64,000 nt of DNA from assembly GCA_964595905.1 (NCBI GenBank), contig CAZQSU010000002.1, positions 6,580-70,579 on the forward strand, read 5' to 3'. The notes under the pieces are model-generated. The model was given only the letters and a program-made list of their open reading frames with translations. It was not told the origin of the DNA and did not search any database. Each line of letters starts with the position of its first letter. Position 1 is the stretch's first letter. This stretch comes from JAFDWI01 sp964595905 (GTDB lineage: Bacteria > Actinomycetota > Acidimicrobiia > Acidimicrobiales > Iamiaceae). The position numbers were made by a program, and so were the translations under genes. Below are positions 25,131-34,183 of this stretch, one piece after another.

Positions 25131-26258
25131 CTACCGGCCGGTTCCGAGCCGAGGAAGGCTCCAGAACAACGACGTCAGCGCGAGTTCGGTGTTGGGATTC
25201 AGGGCCAGCGCGGCGCTCACGTCGCCGATGCGGTCGGCGGCGTCCAGGAGGGCGTGGGCGTCGTCGGCGGCATCGACGGCGGCGGCGTCGAGATACGCCC
25301 GGGCCAGCACGGTGCAGCCCAGCCGGAGTTCGCCGAGTCGGCTCTGCCGCTCGATCCGCTTGTGGCGCGCGACGAGGGCACGGCGCCGGCCGGTCGCCGA
25401 CGTGATGCCGTAGGCCTCGACTTCGGCATCGAAGGCCTCGAGGTCGGCGGCGTGGCGCGCGGTCACCGGAGCGAGCGCGTCGTCGACCATCGCGGACAAC
25501 TCCGCGACCAGCCGGGTCGCGACCGCTCCGCTGCCGTCCAGACTCGTCGGTACCGCCCGCCACGCGTCGATCCGCAGCGCCAGACGATCGTCGGTCGCCA
25601 GGATCCGTGCCCGGTCCACGTTGCCGCCGGCGGACGTGACGGCGAGTTCGGCCCGTTCCGGGTCGACGCCCTCCGCCTCGAGCAGGGCCCGCAACGCGGC
25701 CGGTTCGACCGCCGAGAAGTCGACGCGGACGCACCGCGACGCGATCGCAGCCTGGTTCGGCGGTACCGTACGGGCCACCAACACGATCGTCGTCCGCTCG
25801 GGCGGTTCCTCGATCGTCTTCAACAACGCGCCGATGGCCGTGTCGTTCGCGGTGTCGAAACCGATCGCGGCCACGACCTTGCGATCGGCCTCGACCGGTG
25901 AGGCGTAGGCCTCGCGGATGACGATCGACGCTTCGGTGTCGCCGTCGGGTCCCCGCCCGCCGCGGAAGACCGGGCCGTCGGGTTCGACGACGACCAGGTC
26001 GGGGTGGCGTTCCGCGGCAGCGAGTCGGCGGTGCCGGTCGGCCGCGGCCTCGTCGTGCGCGTGCGCGGCGAACAGCTCACCGGCGAAGCTCCGGAGCGCG
26101 GCGCGCTTGCCCGAACCCTCGGGGCCGACGAACAGGTAGGCGTGTACCGGCTGCTCCACGGCGGCCCTCAGCCGCTGCACCGCGGCGGCCTGCCCGGGGA
26201 CCGCGTCCCATGCTGACCCCTTCGGCGTGTCGACGGCGGAGGCGGACACCGATGCCAT
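25131..26258 (-). CDS. holB: DNA polymerase III delta-prime subunit
   Basis: The 375-residue clamp-loader AAA+ subunit shows a Walker A GPEGSGKR (45-52), the DEAD-box-like regions reduced to DRKVVAAIGFDTAND, the sensor 1 IEEPPERTTIVLVA and SRCVRVDF. These place it with HolB. The usual CxxC-type zinc module after Walker A is absent: the segment AHAHDEAAADRHRRLAAAERHPD contains no cysteine. It lies with sigR downstream and tRNA-Thr upstream. Neighbouring tmk and topA reflect a common actinobacterial order. Confidence 0.85.
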   Translation of the reverse strand: MASVSASAVDTPKGSAWDAVPGQAAAVQRLRAAVEQPVHAYLFVGPEGSGKRAALRSFAGELFAAHAHDEAAADRHRRLAAAERHPDLVVVEPDGPVFRGGRGPDGDTEASIVIREAYASPVEADRKVVAAIGFDTANDTAIGALLKTIEEPPERTTIVLVARTVPPNQAAIASRCVRVDFSAVEPAALRALLEAEGVDPERAELAVTSAGGNVDRARILATDDRLALRIDAWRAVPTSLDGSGAVATRLVAELSAMVDDALAPVTARHAADLEAFDAEVEAYGITSATGRRRALVARHKRIERQSRLGELRLGCTVLARAYLDAAAVDAADDAHALLDAADRIGDVSAALALNPNTELALTSLFWSLPRLGTGR

Positions 26259-26292
26259 CGGCCCAGTCTGCCAGCAACGGTCGAACCTGCAG

Positions 26293-26365
26293 AGCCCGGG
26301 AGGAGAATCGAACTCCTGACCTATTCATTACGAGTGAATTGCTCTACCGACTGAGCTACCCGGGC
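26293..26365 (-). tRNA. tRNA-Thr (anticodon CGT)
   Basis: The minus strand folds into a cloverleaf. The acceptor stem is GCCCGGG/CCCGGGC, the D stem GCTC/GAGC and the anticodon stem ATTCA/TGAAT with loop CTCGTAA. The T stem is AGGAG/CTCCT with loop TTCGATT. The anticodon CGT reads ACG (Thr). No 3-prime CCA is encoded. It lies between holB and a lipoprotein gene on the same strand. Confidence 0.96.
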
Positions 26366-26462
26366 GGGGAGGACGCCGAATCTAGCAGCAGACCGCTCGG
26401 GTCCACCGCTCGGATCGCCGTTCGGGCGCGCCCCCGGGCCGTGGCACCGGCTCCCGGTGGAC

Positions 26463-27293
26463 TCAGTGTCCCTGGAGCTCGAGGATCTCGCCGTCGAGCT
26501 TCTCGGCCAGGTCGGCCGCGAGGTCGTAGTCGACCGGCAGGGCACGGTGGGTGTGCGGGTCGACACCATCGACGGTCGTGATCGACACGGTCGTGGAGCC
26601 CCGCTGGAACGTGCGCACGTGACCCTCCATCTCGACGCCCCTGGGCACGAGCGCGTTCACCGCCTCGATGTCCATCGACATCACCATGCCCAGGTCGCCG
26701 TAGTGGGCGTCGGGGCTCGCACGCAGCGTCACGGTGATCGTCCCGCCGGTTGCGTCGTCGTGCAGCTCGATCGGATCACACGCGTTCGTCGCCGAGATGA
26801 TCTTGTCGAGCTGGCTCTCGGTCGGGATGAAGTCGGCGCCCTCGGTGAGGTCGACCTCGACCCGTCGGGAGTTGGCGTCCGCGAAGGCGCGCTCCGCGAA
26901 GACGGGAGACGCCCGGAAGGCGACCGTGAACAGCTGCGAGAAGGTCGACGACACCTCGTACAGCTCCGGGCAGGCCTTCCTGGTCGCCGCATCCCACTCC
27001 TGGTCGGATTGCGCCGCGGACGCGGAGTCCAACGCGACCACCGCATAGCCCGGGCCGATCTCGGCCGGGGTCGGCAGCAGGTCGACCAGATCGGCCCGGG
27101 ACAGGGCCTTGCTGGTGGTCGGTGGGGCCGTGGTCACAGCCGACCCGTAGTTGCCGACGGTGGTGCCCGTTTGCCCGGTGCCCCCGTCGGTGGTTCCCGA
27201 AGCACCGGACGTCGTGCCGACGTTGGTGGTACACGACGTCACCACGACCAGCAGCGCACACACGACGCCGAGCGATCGGACTCCCCGGATCAT
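26463..27293 (-). CDS. hypothetical lipoprotein
   Basis: The 276-residue protein has a signal peptide with lipobox VTSC (Cys21), then a Gly/Thr/Ser-rich linker to about residue 60. A mixed alpha/beta domain (LLPTPAEIGPGYAVV, CPELYEVSSTF, ITVTLRASPD, STTVSITTVDGVD) completes it. The LLPTPAEIGPGY start resembles sensor- or PASTA-associated actinobacterial lipoprotein domains, but I cannot name the family. It lies between the tRNA and tmk on the same strand and is probably surface-attached. Confidence 0.65.
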   Translation of the reverse strand: MIRGVRSLGVVCALLVVVTSCTTNVGTTSGASGTTDGGTGQTGTTVGNYGSAVTTAPPTTSKALSRADLVDLLPTPAEIGPGYAVVALDSASAAQSDQEWDAATRKACPELYEVSSTFSQLFTVAFRASPVFAERAFADANSRRVEVDLTEGADFIPTESQLDKIISATNACDPIELHDDATGGTITVTLRASPDAHYGDLGMVMSMDIEAVNALVPRGVEMEGHVRTFQRGSTTVSITTVDGVDPHTHRALPVDYDLAADLAEKLDGEILELQGH

Positions 27294-27341
27294 GGCCGGA
27301 GCCTACCGTCGTTGACGCCGGGGCCGGGGCAGGCCCCGGGA

Positions 27342-27581
27342 TCAGCGCTCGACAAGGTCGCCGAGGTCGTTCTCGATCCGACCGACCAGGCGGTCGACGA
27401 CGCCGGTGTCGGGACCGACCGATTCGACGGTCGTCGGTGGTGAAGGCGCGATCGGCGTCGGGGGCTCCGTCGTCGTCGGACCGTTCGACCAGCGCCGGAC
27501 GACGAGCGGCCGACGGGTCTGCTCCGAGGTGCGATCGTCGGAACGTCGCGCAACACCATCCGGGCCGGTCGAACCCTCGAT
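27342..27581 (-). pseudogene. in-frame coding-like tail after the tmk stop
   Basis: After the tmk TGA the same frame stays open for 79 codons to a second TGA at 27342-27344. It has no ATG, GTG or TTG start. The translation includes a Pro/Thr-rich linker (GPTTTEPPTPIAPSPPTTVE) followed by a short acidic helix (VDRLVGRIENDLGDLVER). Codons in the last part are C/G-ending like real genes. It may be a lost C-terminal extension of Tmk cut off by a nonsense change, a readthrough tail, or part of a separate small gene with an unrecognised start. Confidence 0.35.
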
Positions 27582-28211
27582 TCAGTCGAGTCGGTCCCGG
27601 ACCGCGGCCGCTACCGCATCGGCGATCGCGTCGACGGGCGCATCACCGTCGAGCACGATCCACCCCTGTGGATCGGCGGCCGCGAGGGTCCGGAACCCGT
27701 CCGCGACACGGGCGTGGAAGGCATCGCCCGCCGCCTCCAGCCGATCGCGTGCGCCACCCAGGCGCGCGGCCCGCGTCGCGTCGTCGACCTCCAGCAACAC
27801 GGTCAGATCCGGCGTCGTCCCCGCCGTCGCCCACCCGGAGATCCGCTCGACCTCGGTCGGGTCCAACCCTCGTCCGTGGGCCTGGTAGGCGATCGACGAA
27901 CCCGAGAACCGATCGCAGACCACGTCGCGCCCAGACGCGAGCGCAGGTGCGATGACACGGGCGACGTGTTCGGCGCGCGCCGCGGCCATCAACAACAGTT
28001 CGGTGCGCGCGTCGAGGTCACCGGTCGCCGGATCGAGCAGCAGCGCTCGGAGCCGTTCACCCAGATCGGTGCCGCCCGGTTCACGGGTCAGCAGCGCGTC
28101 GAGCCGCGACGCGAGGAGCGCGGCCTGCGTCGACTTGCCACATGCCTCGCCGCCCTCGAAGACGATGAAACGTCCCCGCCCATCGGGCTGACGACGGACG
28201 ACCGGTGACAC
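27582..28211 (-). CDS. tmk: thymidylate kinase
   Basis: The 209-residue enzyme phosphorylates dTMP to dTDP. It shows FIVFEGGEACGKST (P-loop 20-28), LTREPGGTDLGERLR, LLLMAAARAEHVARVI, VVCDRFSGSSIAYQ and GGARDRLEAAGDAFHARV. These are characteristic of Tmk, with Cys in the P-loop (EACGKST) rather than the usual Gly. GTG 28211 is the likely start, 46 bases after topA. A coding-like stretch continues in the same frame after its stop (see 27342-27581). Confidence 0.92.
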   Translation of the reverse strand: MSPVVRRQPDGRGRFIVFEGGEACGKSTQAALLASRLDALLTREPGGTDLGERLRALLLDPATGDLDARTELLLMAAARAEHVARVIAPALASGRDVVCDRFSGSSIAYQAHGRGLDPTEVERISGWATAGTTPDLTVLLEVDDATRAARLGGARDRLEAAGDAFHARVADGFRTLAAADPQGWIVLDGDAPVDAIADAVAAAVRDRLD

Positions 28212-28257
28212 GGTCGACGAATCTACCCGTCGGCCGCCACCGCCCGGCGGAGCCGGA

Positions 28258-30942
28258 TCACTCCGGCGACGCCTTCGGCGCGGCCTTCTTCTTCGCGGTC
28301 GCCTTCTTGGCCGGCGCCTTCTTCTTCGCTGCGGCCTTCTTGCCCGGCGCCTTCTTCTTGGCCGGCGCCTTCTTCTTGGCCGTCTTCTTGGAACGCCCCT
28401 TCTTCTTCGGGGCGTTCTCGCGCCGGATCGCGAGCAGCTCCGCAGCCCGCTCGATCGTGATCTCCTCGGGCCGATCGCCCTTGCGCAGCGACGCGTTGGT
28501 CTCACCGTCGGTCACGTACGGCCCGAACCGACCGTCCTTGACCACCACCGGCTTGCCGCTCACCGGATCGTCACCGAGCTCGCGCAACGGGGCCGCCGGT
28601 TGGGCCTGGCCCCGACGGCGCTTGGGCTGGGCGAAGATCGCCAGCGCCTGCTCCAGGGTGACGGTGAACAGCTGTTCCTCGGACTCCAGACTGCGGCTGT
28701 CGGAGCCCTTCTTGAGATAGGGCCCGTAGCGACCGTTCTGTGCGGTGATCGGCGTCGCCTCTTCATCGGCCGGATCGACACCCACCACCCGGGGCAGGGT
28801 GAACAACCGCAACGCGTCGTCGAGGGTGACCGTGGCGAGGTCCATGTCGGCGAACAACGACGCGGTCCTGGGTTTCGCTCCCTTGGTGCCCTTCTCGGGC
28901 ATCTCGCCGAGCTGCACGTACGGCCCGAACCGACCCGCCTTCGCATACACGACGAGCCCCGTCTCGGGGTCGGTGCCGAGCTCCCGGTCGCCGCTCGGCG
29001 CCGCGAGCAGCTCGAGCGCCCGATCGATGGTCATCTCGTCGGGGGGCAGGTCGTCGGGCACCGACGCGGTGTCGTCGCCGCGTTTCACATACGGGCCGAA
29101 CTTGCCCGGTTTGACCACGACCGGCACGCCGTCGTCGTCGACCCCGACCGGGATCGTGTTGACCGCCGCGGCGTCGATGCCTTCGGGCGCGCTGGCCACC
29201 AGTTGCGACAGTCCCGGGCCGTCGTCGCCGAACCAGAACGCGTGCAGCCACTGTTCACGTTCCTTACGCCCGGCGGCGATCTCGTCGAGGTCGTCCTCGA
29301 GCCGGGCGGTGAACGCGTAGTCGGCCAGATCGCCGAAGTGCTGCTCGAGCACGTTGATCACCGCGAACGCCGTCCAGGTCGGCACGAGCGCGGAACCCTT
29401 CTTCCACACGTACCCGCGGTCCTGGATCGTCTGCATGATCGAGGCATAGGTCGACGGGCGGCCGATCCCCAGCTCCTCGAGCCGTTTGACCAGTGACGCC
29501 TCGGTGTAGCGGGCGGGCGGCGACGTCGAGTGCGACTTGGCCTCGAGTTCGGGTGGTGGCAGCACGTTGCCCTCGGCCAGCGGCGGCAGCAGGGTCTCGC
29601 GGTCGTCGAGCGCGGCGTCGGGGTCGTCGGACCCCTCCACATAGGCCCGCATGTACCCGGGGAACGTGATCGTGCGGCCTGATGCGGCGAACACCGCGTC
29701 GCGTCCGGTGTCGGCGGTGCGCGCCCCGATGCGCGCCGACACCGTGAGCCCCTTCGCGTCGGCCATCTGCGAGGCGACCGGGCGCTTCCAGATCAGCTCG
29801 TACAGGGCGAGGTCCTGACCCGACAGCTCGCCGGCAACCTCGCGGGGGGTGCGGAAGCGGTCGCCCGCGGGCCGGATCGCCTCGTGGGCCTCCTGCGCGT
29901 TCTTGACCTTGCGGGCGTAGATCCGGGGTTGCGCGGGCACGTAGTCATCGCCGTAGAGCTCGCGGGCCTGGGACCGGGCCGCGTCGAGCGCGGTCTGCGA
30001 CAGGTTCGTCGAGTCGGTCCGCATGTAGGTGATGAAGCCCCGCTCGTACAACCCTTGCGCGATCCGCATGACCTGCGCGGCCGACAGACGCAACTTGCGG
30101 CCGCCTTCCTGTTGCAGCGTGGAGGTCATGAACGGCGCCTTGGGGCGCGAGGTGAACGGCTTCTCGGTCACCGAGCGGACCGTCCAGGCGGTGCCCGGCG
30201 TGTCGAGCTGGTCGACGAGCTCGGCCGCGGCGGTGCCGTCGAGCACCGTCACCTCGGACGAGGTGACCTGGCCGCGGGCGTCGAAGTCCTTGCCTGTCGC
30301 GACACGCCGGTCGTCGAGGGTCACCAGCGAGGCGGTGAAGCGCGGGTCGGTCGCGAACGCCGCGTCGAGGTCCCAGTAGTCGGCGGCGACGAACGCCATG
30401 CGTTCCCGCTCACGCTCCACCACCAGACGCACCGCCGGGCTCTGCACCCGCCCCGCTGAGAGGCCCGTGGCGACCTTGCGCCACATGACCTCCGAGACGG
30501 GGTAGCCGAAGAGGCGGTCGACGATCCGGCGGGCCTCCTGGGCGTTCACCAGGCCGTAGTCGATGTCACGCCAGTTCTCGACGGCGGCCTCGATGGCCTG
30601 CGGCGTGATCTCGTGGAACACCATCCGCTTGACCGGCACCGTGGGTTTCAGGATCTCGAGCAGGTGCCACGAGATCGCCTCGCCTTCGCGGTCTTCATCG
30701 GTGGCGAGATACAGCTCACTCGCGTCCTTCAGCGCCGCCTTGAGCTCGCGGATCACGTCCTTCTTGCGGGCATAGACCTCGTAGGTGGGTTTGAAGCCGT
30801 CGTCGACGTCGACGTTGAGCCCCTTCGCCCCGAGGTCGCGGACGTGACCGACCGACGAGAGCACCTCGTAGTCGTCGCCGAGAAAACCCGCGATGGTGCG
30901 GGCCTTGGCGGGGGATTCGACGATCACGAGCGGCTTGGACAT
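28258..30942 (-). CDS. topA: DNA topoisomerase I
   Basis: The 894-residue type IA enzyme relaxes negative supercoils. It begins with the Toprim MSKPLVIVESPAKARTIAGFLG and has DEDREGEAISWHL, GLSAGRVQSPAVRLVVERE and the catalytic Tyr306 in GFITYMRTDST. Near 500 GRPSTYASIMQTIQDRGYV follows. Several repeats of the K/R-FGPYV C-terminal domain come after (GKFGPYVKRG, GRFGPYVQLG, GRYGPYLKKG, GRFGPYVTDG), as in actinobacterial TopA. A lysine/alanine-rich tail of about 50 residues (KKKAPAKK repeats) ends it and probably binds DNA. The ATG at 30942 is close to the divergent acyl-CoA dehydrogenase promoter region. Confidence 0.96.
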   Translation of the reverse strand: MSKPLVIVESPAKARTIAGFLGDDYEVLSSVGHVRDLGAKGLNVDVDDGFKPTYEVYARKKDVIRELKAALKDASELYLATDEDREGEAISWHLLEILKPTVPVKRMVFHEITPQAIEAAVENWRDIDYGLVNAQEARRIVDRLFGYPVSEVMWRKVATGLSAGRVQSPAVRLVVERERERMAFVAADYWDLDAAFATDPRFTASLVTLDDRRVATGKDFDARGQVTSSEVTVLDGTAAAELVDQLDTPGTAWTVRSVTEKPFTSRPKAPFMTSTLQQEGGRKLRLSAAQVMRIAQGLYERGFITYMRTDSTNLSQTALDAARSQARELYGDDYVPAQPRIYARKVKNAQEAHEAIRPAGDRFRTPREVAGELSGQDLALYELIWKRPVASQMADAKGLTVSARIGARTADTGRDAVFAASGRTITFPGYMRAYVEGSDDPDAALDDRETLLPPLAEGNVLPPPELEAKSHSTSPPARYTEASLVKRLEELGIGRPSTYASIMQTIQDRGYVWKKGSALVPTWTAFAVINVLEQHFGDLADYAFTARLEDDLDEIAAGRKEREQWLHAFWFGDDGPGLSQLVASAPEGIDAAAVNTIPVGVDDDGVPVVVKPGKFGPYVKRGDDTASVPDDLPPDEMTIDRALELLAAPSGDRELGTDPETGLVVYAKAGRFGPYVQLGEMPEKGTKGAKPRTASLFADMDLATVTLDDALRLFTLPRVVGVDPADEEATPITAQNGRYGPYLKKGSDSRSLESEEQLFTVTLEQALAIFAQPKRRRGQAQPAAPLRELGDDPVSGKPVVVKDGRFGPYVTDGETNASLRKGDRPEEITIERAAELLAIRRENAPKKKGRSKKTAKKKAPAKKKAPGKKAAAKKKAPAKKATAKKKAAPKASPE

Positions 30943-31206
30943 GTCGGGATAGGTAAAGCAATCAGAGAGGCCGTTGTCAACTGGTGCCGGGCGGACCGGT
31001 CTCGTCGGTCCCGTCCGCGACCACCCGCGACATCGTGCCACCGGGCCGGCCGACGCCCCCGTGCGAGCGCTCACCCACCCACCCCACCTGCGGAACTTCG
31101 GGGCACGAAAGACGGAGGGGCGACGTGGTGCCCCGAAGTTGGCTCGGTGTCGCCGAATCCGACGGTGGAGACACGCGGCGTTCCGCAAGCCACTACCGTC
31201 GGCGGC
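30943..31206. promoter_or_regulatory. divergent topA / acyl-CoA dehydrogenase intergenic region
   Basis: This 264-bp region separates the topA start from the rightward acyl-CoA dehydrogenase start, so it should carry both promoters. It contains a perfect 13-bp inverted repeat (see 31093-31139). No sigma boxes are named with confidence. Confidence 0.4.
31093..31139. repeat. 13-bp inverted repeat
   Basis: AACTTCGGGGCAC at 31093-31105 is repeated inverted as GTGCCCCGAAGTT at 31127-31139, with 21 bases between. It lies upstream of both topA and the acyl-CoA dehydrogenase. Perfect arms suggest a regulator site or a mobile-type palindrome; other long palindromes in the window share GAACTC/T-like arms. 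Confidence 0.7.
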
Positions 31207-32418
31207 ATGGACTTCGCCCCTTCTGCCACGAGCGCCGAGTTGGCCGAGAAGCTGACCGCCTTCATGGACTCCCACGTCCGCCCCGCCGAGGCCGTCTACG
31301 CCGAGCAGATGGCCGCCTCGGGCGACCCGCACCACCACCCGCAGATCATCGAGGACCTCAAGGTCGAAGCCCGCTCCCGCGGGTTGTGGAACCTCTTCCT
31401 GCCCCATTCGACCGAGTGGAACGAGGGGTTGTCGAACCTCGACTACGCGCCCCTGGCCGAGATCATGGGCGGGACGTCGCTCGGCTCGGAAGCCTGCAAC
31501 TGTTCGGCACCCGACACCGGCAACATGGAGATCCTCACGATGTTCGGCACCCCCGAACAGCAGGAGCGGTGGCTCCAGCCGTTGCTCGCCGGTGAGATCC
31601 GCTCCGCGTTCGCGATGACCGAACCGGCCGTGGCCTCGTCGGACGCGACGAACATCGAGTGTGCGATCCGGCGGGACGGCGACGACTACGTGATCGACGG
31701 CCGCAAGTGGTTCATCTCGGGGGCGGCGAGCGACCGCTGCAAGATCCTGATCGTCATGGGCAAGACCGACCCGGGTGCGCCCCGGCACCTGCAGCAGTCG
31801 ATGGTGCTCGTGCCCATGGACACGCCCGGCGTCGAGGTGATCCGCAACCTCCCGGTGTTCGGCTATGAAGACCGCGAAGGCCATTGTGAGATCACCTTCA
31901 CCGACGTGCGGGTGCCGGTCACCAACGTGCTCGGCGAAGAAGGCGGCGGGTTCGCGATCGCCCAGGCCCGGCTCGGGCCGGGACGGATCCACCACTGCAT
32001 GCGCTGCATCGGCGCCGCCGAACGGGCGCTGGCGCTGATGTGTGAACGGGTGAGCAACCGCGTGGCGTTCGGCAAGCCCCTGGCCGACCAGGGGGTGATC
32101 CGCGAGTGGATCGCGATGAGCCGTGTCGAGATCGAACAGGCGCGTCTGTTGACGCTCAAGGCCGCGTGGTTGATGGACACCGTGGGCAACAAGGGCGCGG
32201 CGACCGAGATCGCCGCGATCAAGGTCGTCGCCCCGAACGTGGCCCTGCGAGTGGTCGACCGGGCCATCCAGGCGTTCGGCGGTGCGGGCGTGTCCGACGA
32301 CTTCCCACTCGCCCGCATGTACGCGGGCCTGCGCACGCTGCGGCTCGCGGATGGCCCCGACGAGGTCCACAAGCGCTCGATCGCCCGCCGCGAACTCGCC
32401 CCCTACGCCCCCGCCTGA
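31207..32418 (+). CDS. acyl-CoA dehydrogenase
   Basis: The 403-residue FAD enzyme oxidises acyl-CoA to the enoyl form. It shows the N-terminal helical domain (TAFMDSHVRPAEAVY), LAEIMGGTSLGSEACNCSAPDTGNME, FAMTEPAVASSDATNIE, KWFISGAASDRC and the C-terminal RVAFGKPLADQGVIREWIAMSRVEIEQARLL. The gene ends with QAFGGAGVSDDFPLARMYAGLRTLRLADGPDEVHKRSIAR. It is ACAD10/11-like in length and pattern. Its neighbours include no other beta-oxidation genes. The ATG at 31207 gives a full N-terminus. Confidence 0.9.
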   Translation: MDFAPSATSAELAEKLTAFMDSHVRPAEAVYAEQMAASGDPHHHPQIIEDLKVEARSRGLWNLFLPHSTEWNEGLSNLDYAPLAEIMGGTSLGSEACNCSAPDTGNMEILTMFGTPEQQERWLQPLLAGEIRSAFAMTEPAVASSDATNIECAIRRDGDDYVIDGRKWFISGAASDRCKILIVMGKTDPGAPRHLQQSMVLVPMDTPGVEVIRNLPVFGYEDREGHCEITFTDVRVPVTNVLGEEGGGFAIAQARLGPGRIHHCMRCIGAAERALALMCERVSNRVAFGKPLADQGVIREWIAMSRVEIEQARLLTLKAAWLMDTVGNKGAATEIAAIKVVAPNVALRVVDRAIQAFGGAGVSDDFPLARMYAGLRTLRLADGPDEVHKRSIARRELAPYAPA

Positions 32419-32668
32419 CCGCAGGGCCCGACCGCCCCGCCCAACACTCCCACCCCACCGCCCCTCGGACGAACTCCGGGGCCGATGGAGCGCACGGGCC
32501 TTCAAGATCGCGCTGCATCCAGCAAGCGCTCACGCTCCATCCCGACGCCGTCTCGATCCGTCACCAGACTCCCAGCGGCTTTTCTGAACCACCGTTCACC
32601 TCGCGTCGCAACGTGCCGATCGGATACCCGATGCCGACCGCGCCCCTCACCCACGAGCGGGCGCGACC
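32419..32668 (+). other. intergenic region before nhaC
   Basis: About 250 bases between the acyl-CoA dehydrogenase and the NhaC-like gene. A 9-bp inverted repeat (GATGGAGCG at 32484-32492 and CGCTCCATC at 32533-32541) flanks 40 bases. A single palindrome arm-like CGAACTCCGGGG lies near 32470. No gene is supported. Confidence 0.4.
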
Positions 32669-34183
32669 GTGAGCGGGTCGGCCGCCGACCCGGAACCCGA
32701 CGCCCTTCCCGAAGGGGTCCGCCCGGCGTCGCTGGCCGACGCGATCATCCCGCTGGTCGCCCTCGTCGTGCTCATCGCGGCGAGCCTGGCGCTGTACGGC
32801 CTCGACGCGCTGGACGGCCCCGTGCAGGTCGCGCTGATCCTGAGCTGCATGGTCGCCGCACTCATCGGCATGAAGAACGGCTGGAGGTGGGCCGACATCG
32901 AGCGCGCCACGCAGCAGGCGCTGGGGTCGATCGCCTCGGCGGTGTTCATCCTGCTCGCCGTCGGCGCCCTCATCGGCACCTGGAACCTGTCGGGCACGAT
33001 CCCCACGCTCGTCTACTACGGGATCCAGGTGCTGTCATCGAGCTGGTACTACCTGGCGACCGCCATCATCTGCGGCGTGATCGCCCTGTCGATCGGCAGC
33101 TCGTGGACCACCGCCGGCACTATCGGCGTCGGCCTCGTCGGCGTCGCCACCATGCTGGGCGTGTCACCGGCCATCACCGCCGGCGCGGTCATCTCGGGCG
33201 CGTACCTGGGCGACAAGACGTCACCCCTGTCGGAGACCACGATCCTCACCGCCCAGATGGTCGGTGCCGACATCTACGACCACATCCGCGCCCAGGTGTG
33301 GACCTCGATCCCCGCCTTCGTCATCGCGTGTGTGGGCTTCGCGATCCTGGGGTTCGCCGGCCCGGCCGCGAACCCGTCGGTCGCCACCTCGGTCGAACTC
33401 GCCGAGCTGAATCAGATCTACCACATCACCCCGCTCAACCTGCTGCCCCTCGTGCTGCTCGGCTATCTGTCGATCCGCAAGGTCCCGGCCACGCTCGCTC
33501 TGACCGCCTCGGCGCTGTTCGCGGGGCTGACCGGCGCGATCCTGCAGCCCGGCGTGATGAAGACCTTCGTGACCGGCATCGGCGACGGGCACTGGCTCGG
33601 ACCCGTGCTCGGATCGATCAAGGGCGTCTGGCAGGCGATGGCCACCGGGTTCTCGATGCACTCGGGCATCGGCGACATCGACCGGCTGCTGTCGCGCGGC
33701 GGCATGGACTCGATGTTGCCGACGTTGTGGATCATCATCGGGGCGGTGGCCTTCGGCATGCTGCTCGAGGAACTCGGGCTGATCAGTCGCCTCGTCGACC
33801 CGCTGGTGGTCAAGGCGAAGAGCACCGGCGGGCTGTACCTCGCGGTGTTCGGCTCGGGCATCGGGCTGAACCTCTTCGCCGGCGATCAGTACATCGCGCT
33901 CGTGCTGCCCTCACGGGTCTACCGCGCCGAATTCGCCAAACGTGGTCTGGCCAACACGAACCTGTCGCGTCTCGCCGCAGACTCCGGCACGGTCACCTCA
34001 CCGCTGGTACCGTGGAATTCGTGCGGTGCATTCATGGGGGCGGTCCTGGGCGTCTCGACGCTCTCGTACCTGCCGTATGCCTTCTTCAACATCGCGAGTC
34101 CGCTGCTGAGCGTCGTCTACGGGTTCACCGGTTTCAAGATCGAACGGACTGACCCCGTGACCTCGACGGACTTCGCGCCATGA
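32669..34183 (+). CDS. NhaC-family Na+/H+ antiporter
   Basis: The 504-residue protein has about twelve membrane helices, starting ADAIIPLVALVVLIAASLAL. Conserved family features include SIGSSWTTAGTIGVG, AGAVISGAYLGDKTSPLSETTILTAQMVG, GDQYIALVLPSRVYRAEF and DSGTVTSPLVPWNSCGAFM. NhaC members exchange Na+ or Li+ for protons; some relatives carry other solutes such as lysine or malate-lactate. Its stop overlaps the start of the ArcD-like gene (ATGA). Together with ArcD, ArcA and NhaA this suggests pH or ion homeostasis, inferred. Confidence 0.85.
   Translation: MSGSAADPEPDALPEGVRPASLADAIIPLVALVVLIAASLALYGLDALDGPVQVALILSCMVAALIGMKNGWRWADIERATQQALGSIASAVFILLAVGALIGTWNLSGTIPTLVYYGIQVLSSSWYYLATAIICGVIALSIGSSWTTAGTIGVGLVGVATMLGVSPAITAGAVISGAYLGDKTSPLSETTILTAQMVGADIYDHIRAQVWTSIPAFVIACVGFAILGFAGPAANPSVATSVELAELNQIYHITPLNLLPLVLLGYLSIRKVPATLALTASALFAGLTGAILQPGVMKTFVTGIGDGHWLGPVLGSIKGVWQAMATGFSMHSGIGDIDRLLSRGGMDSMLPTLWIIIGAVAFGMLLEELGLISRLVDPLVVKAKSTGGLYLAVFGSGIGLNLFAGDQYIALVLPSRVYRAEFAKRGLANTNLSRLAADSGTVTSPLVPWNSCGAFMGAVLGVSTLSYLPYAFFNIASPLLSVVYGFTGFKIERTDPVTSTDFAP

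Noticed and set aside
27290..27559. Arg/Ser-rich minus-strand ORF of 89 codons after tmk
   Set aside because: The frame-matched continuation of tmk in the same DNA has more gene-like codon use; the Arg-rich frame looks like its shadow.
32484..32541. 9-bp inverted repeat with 40-base spacing before nhaC as operator
   Set aside because: Spacing is long and the arms are short enough to be chance; mentioned only in the intergenic entry.
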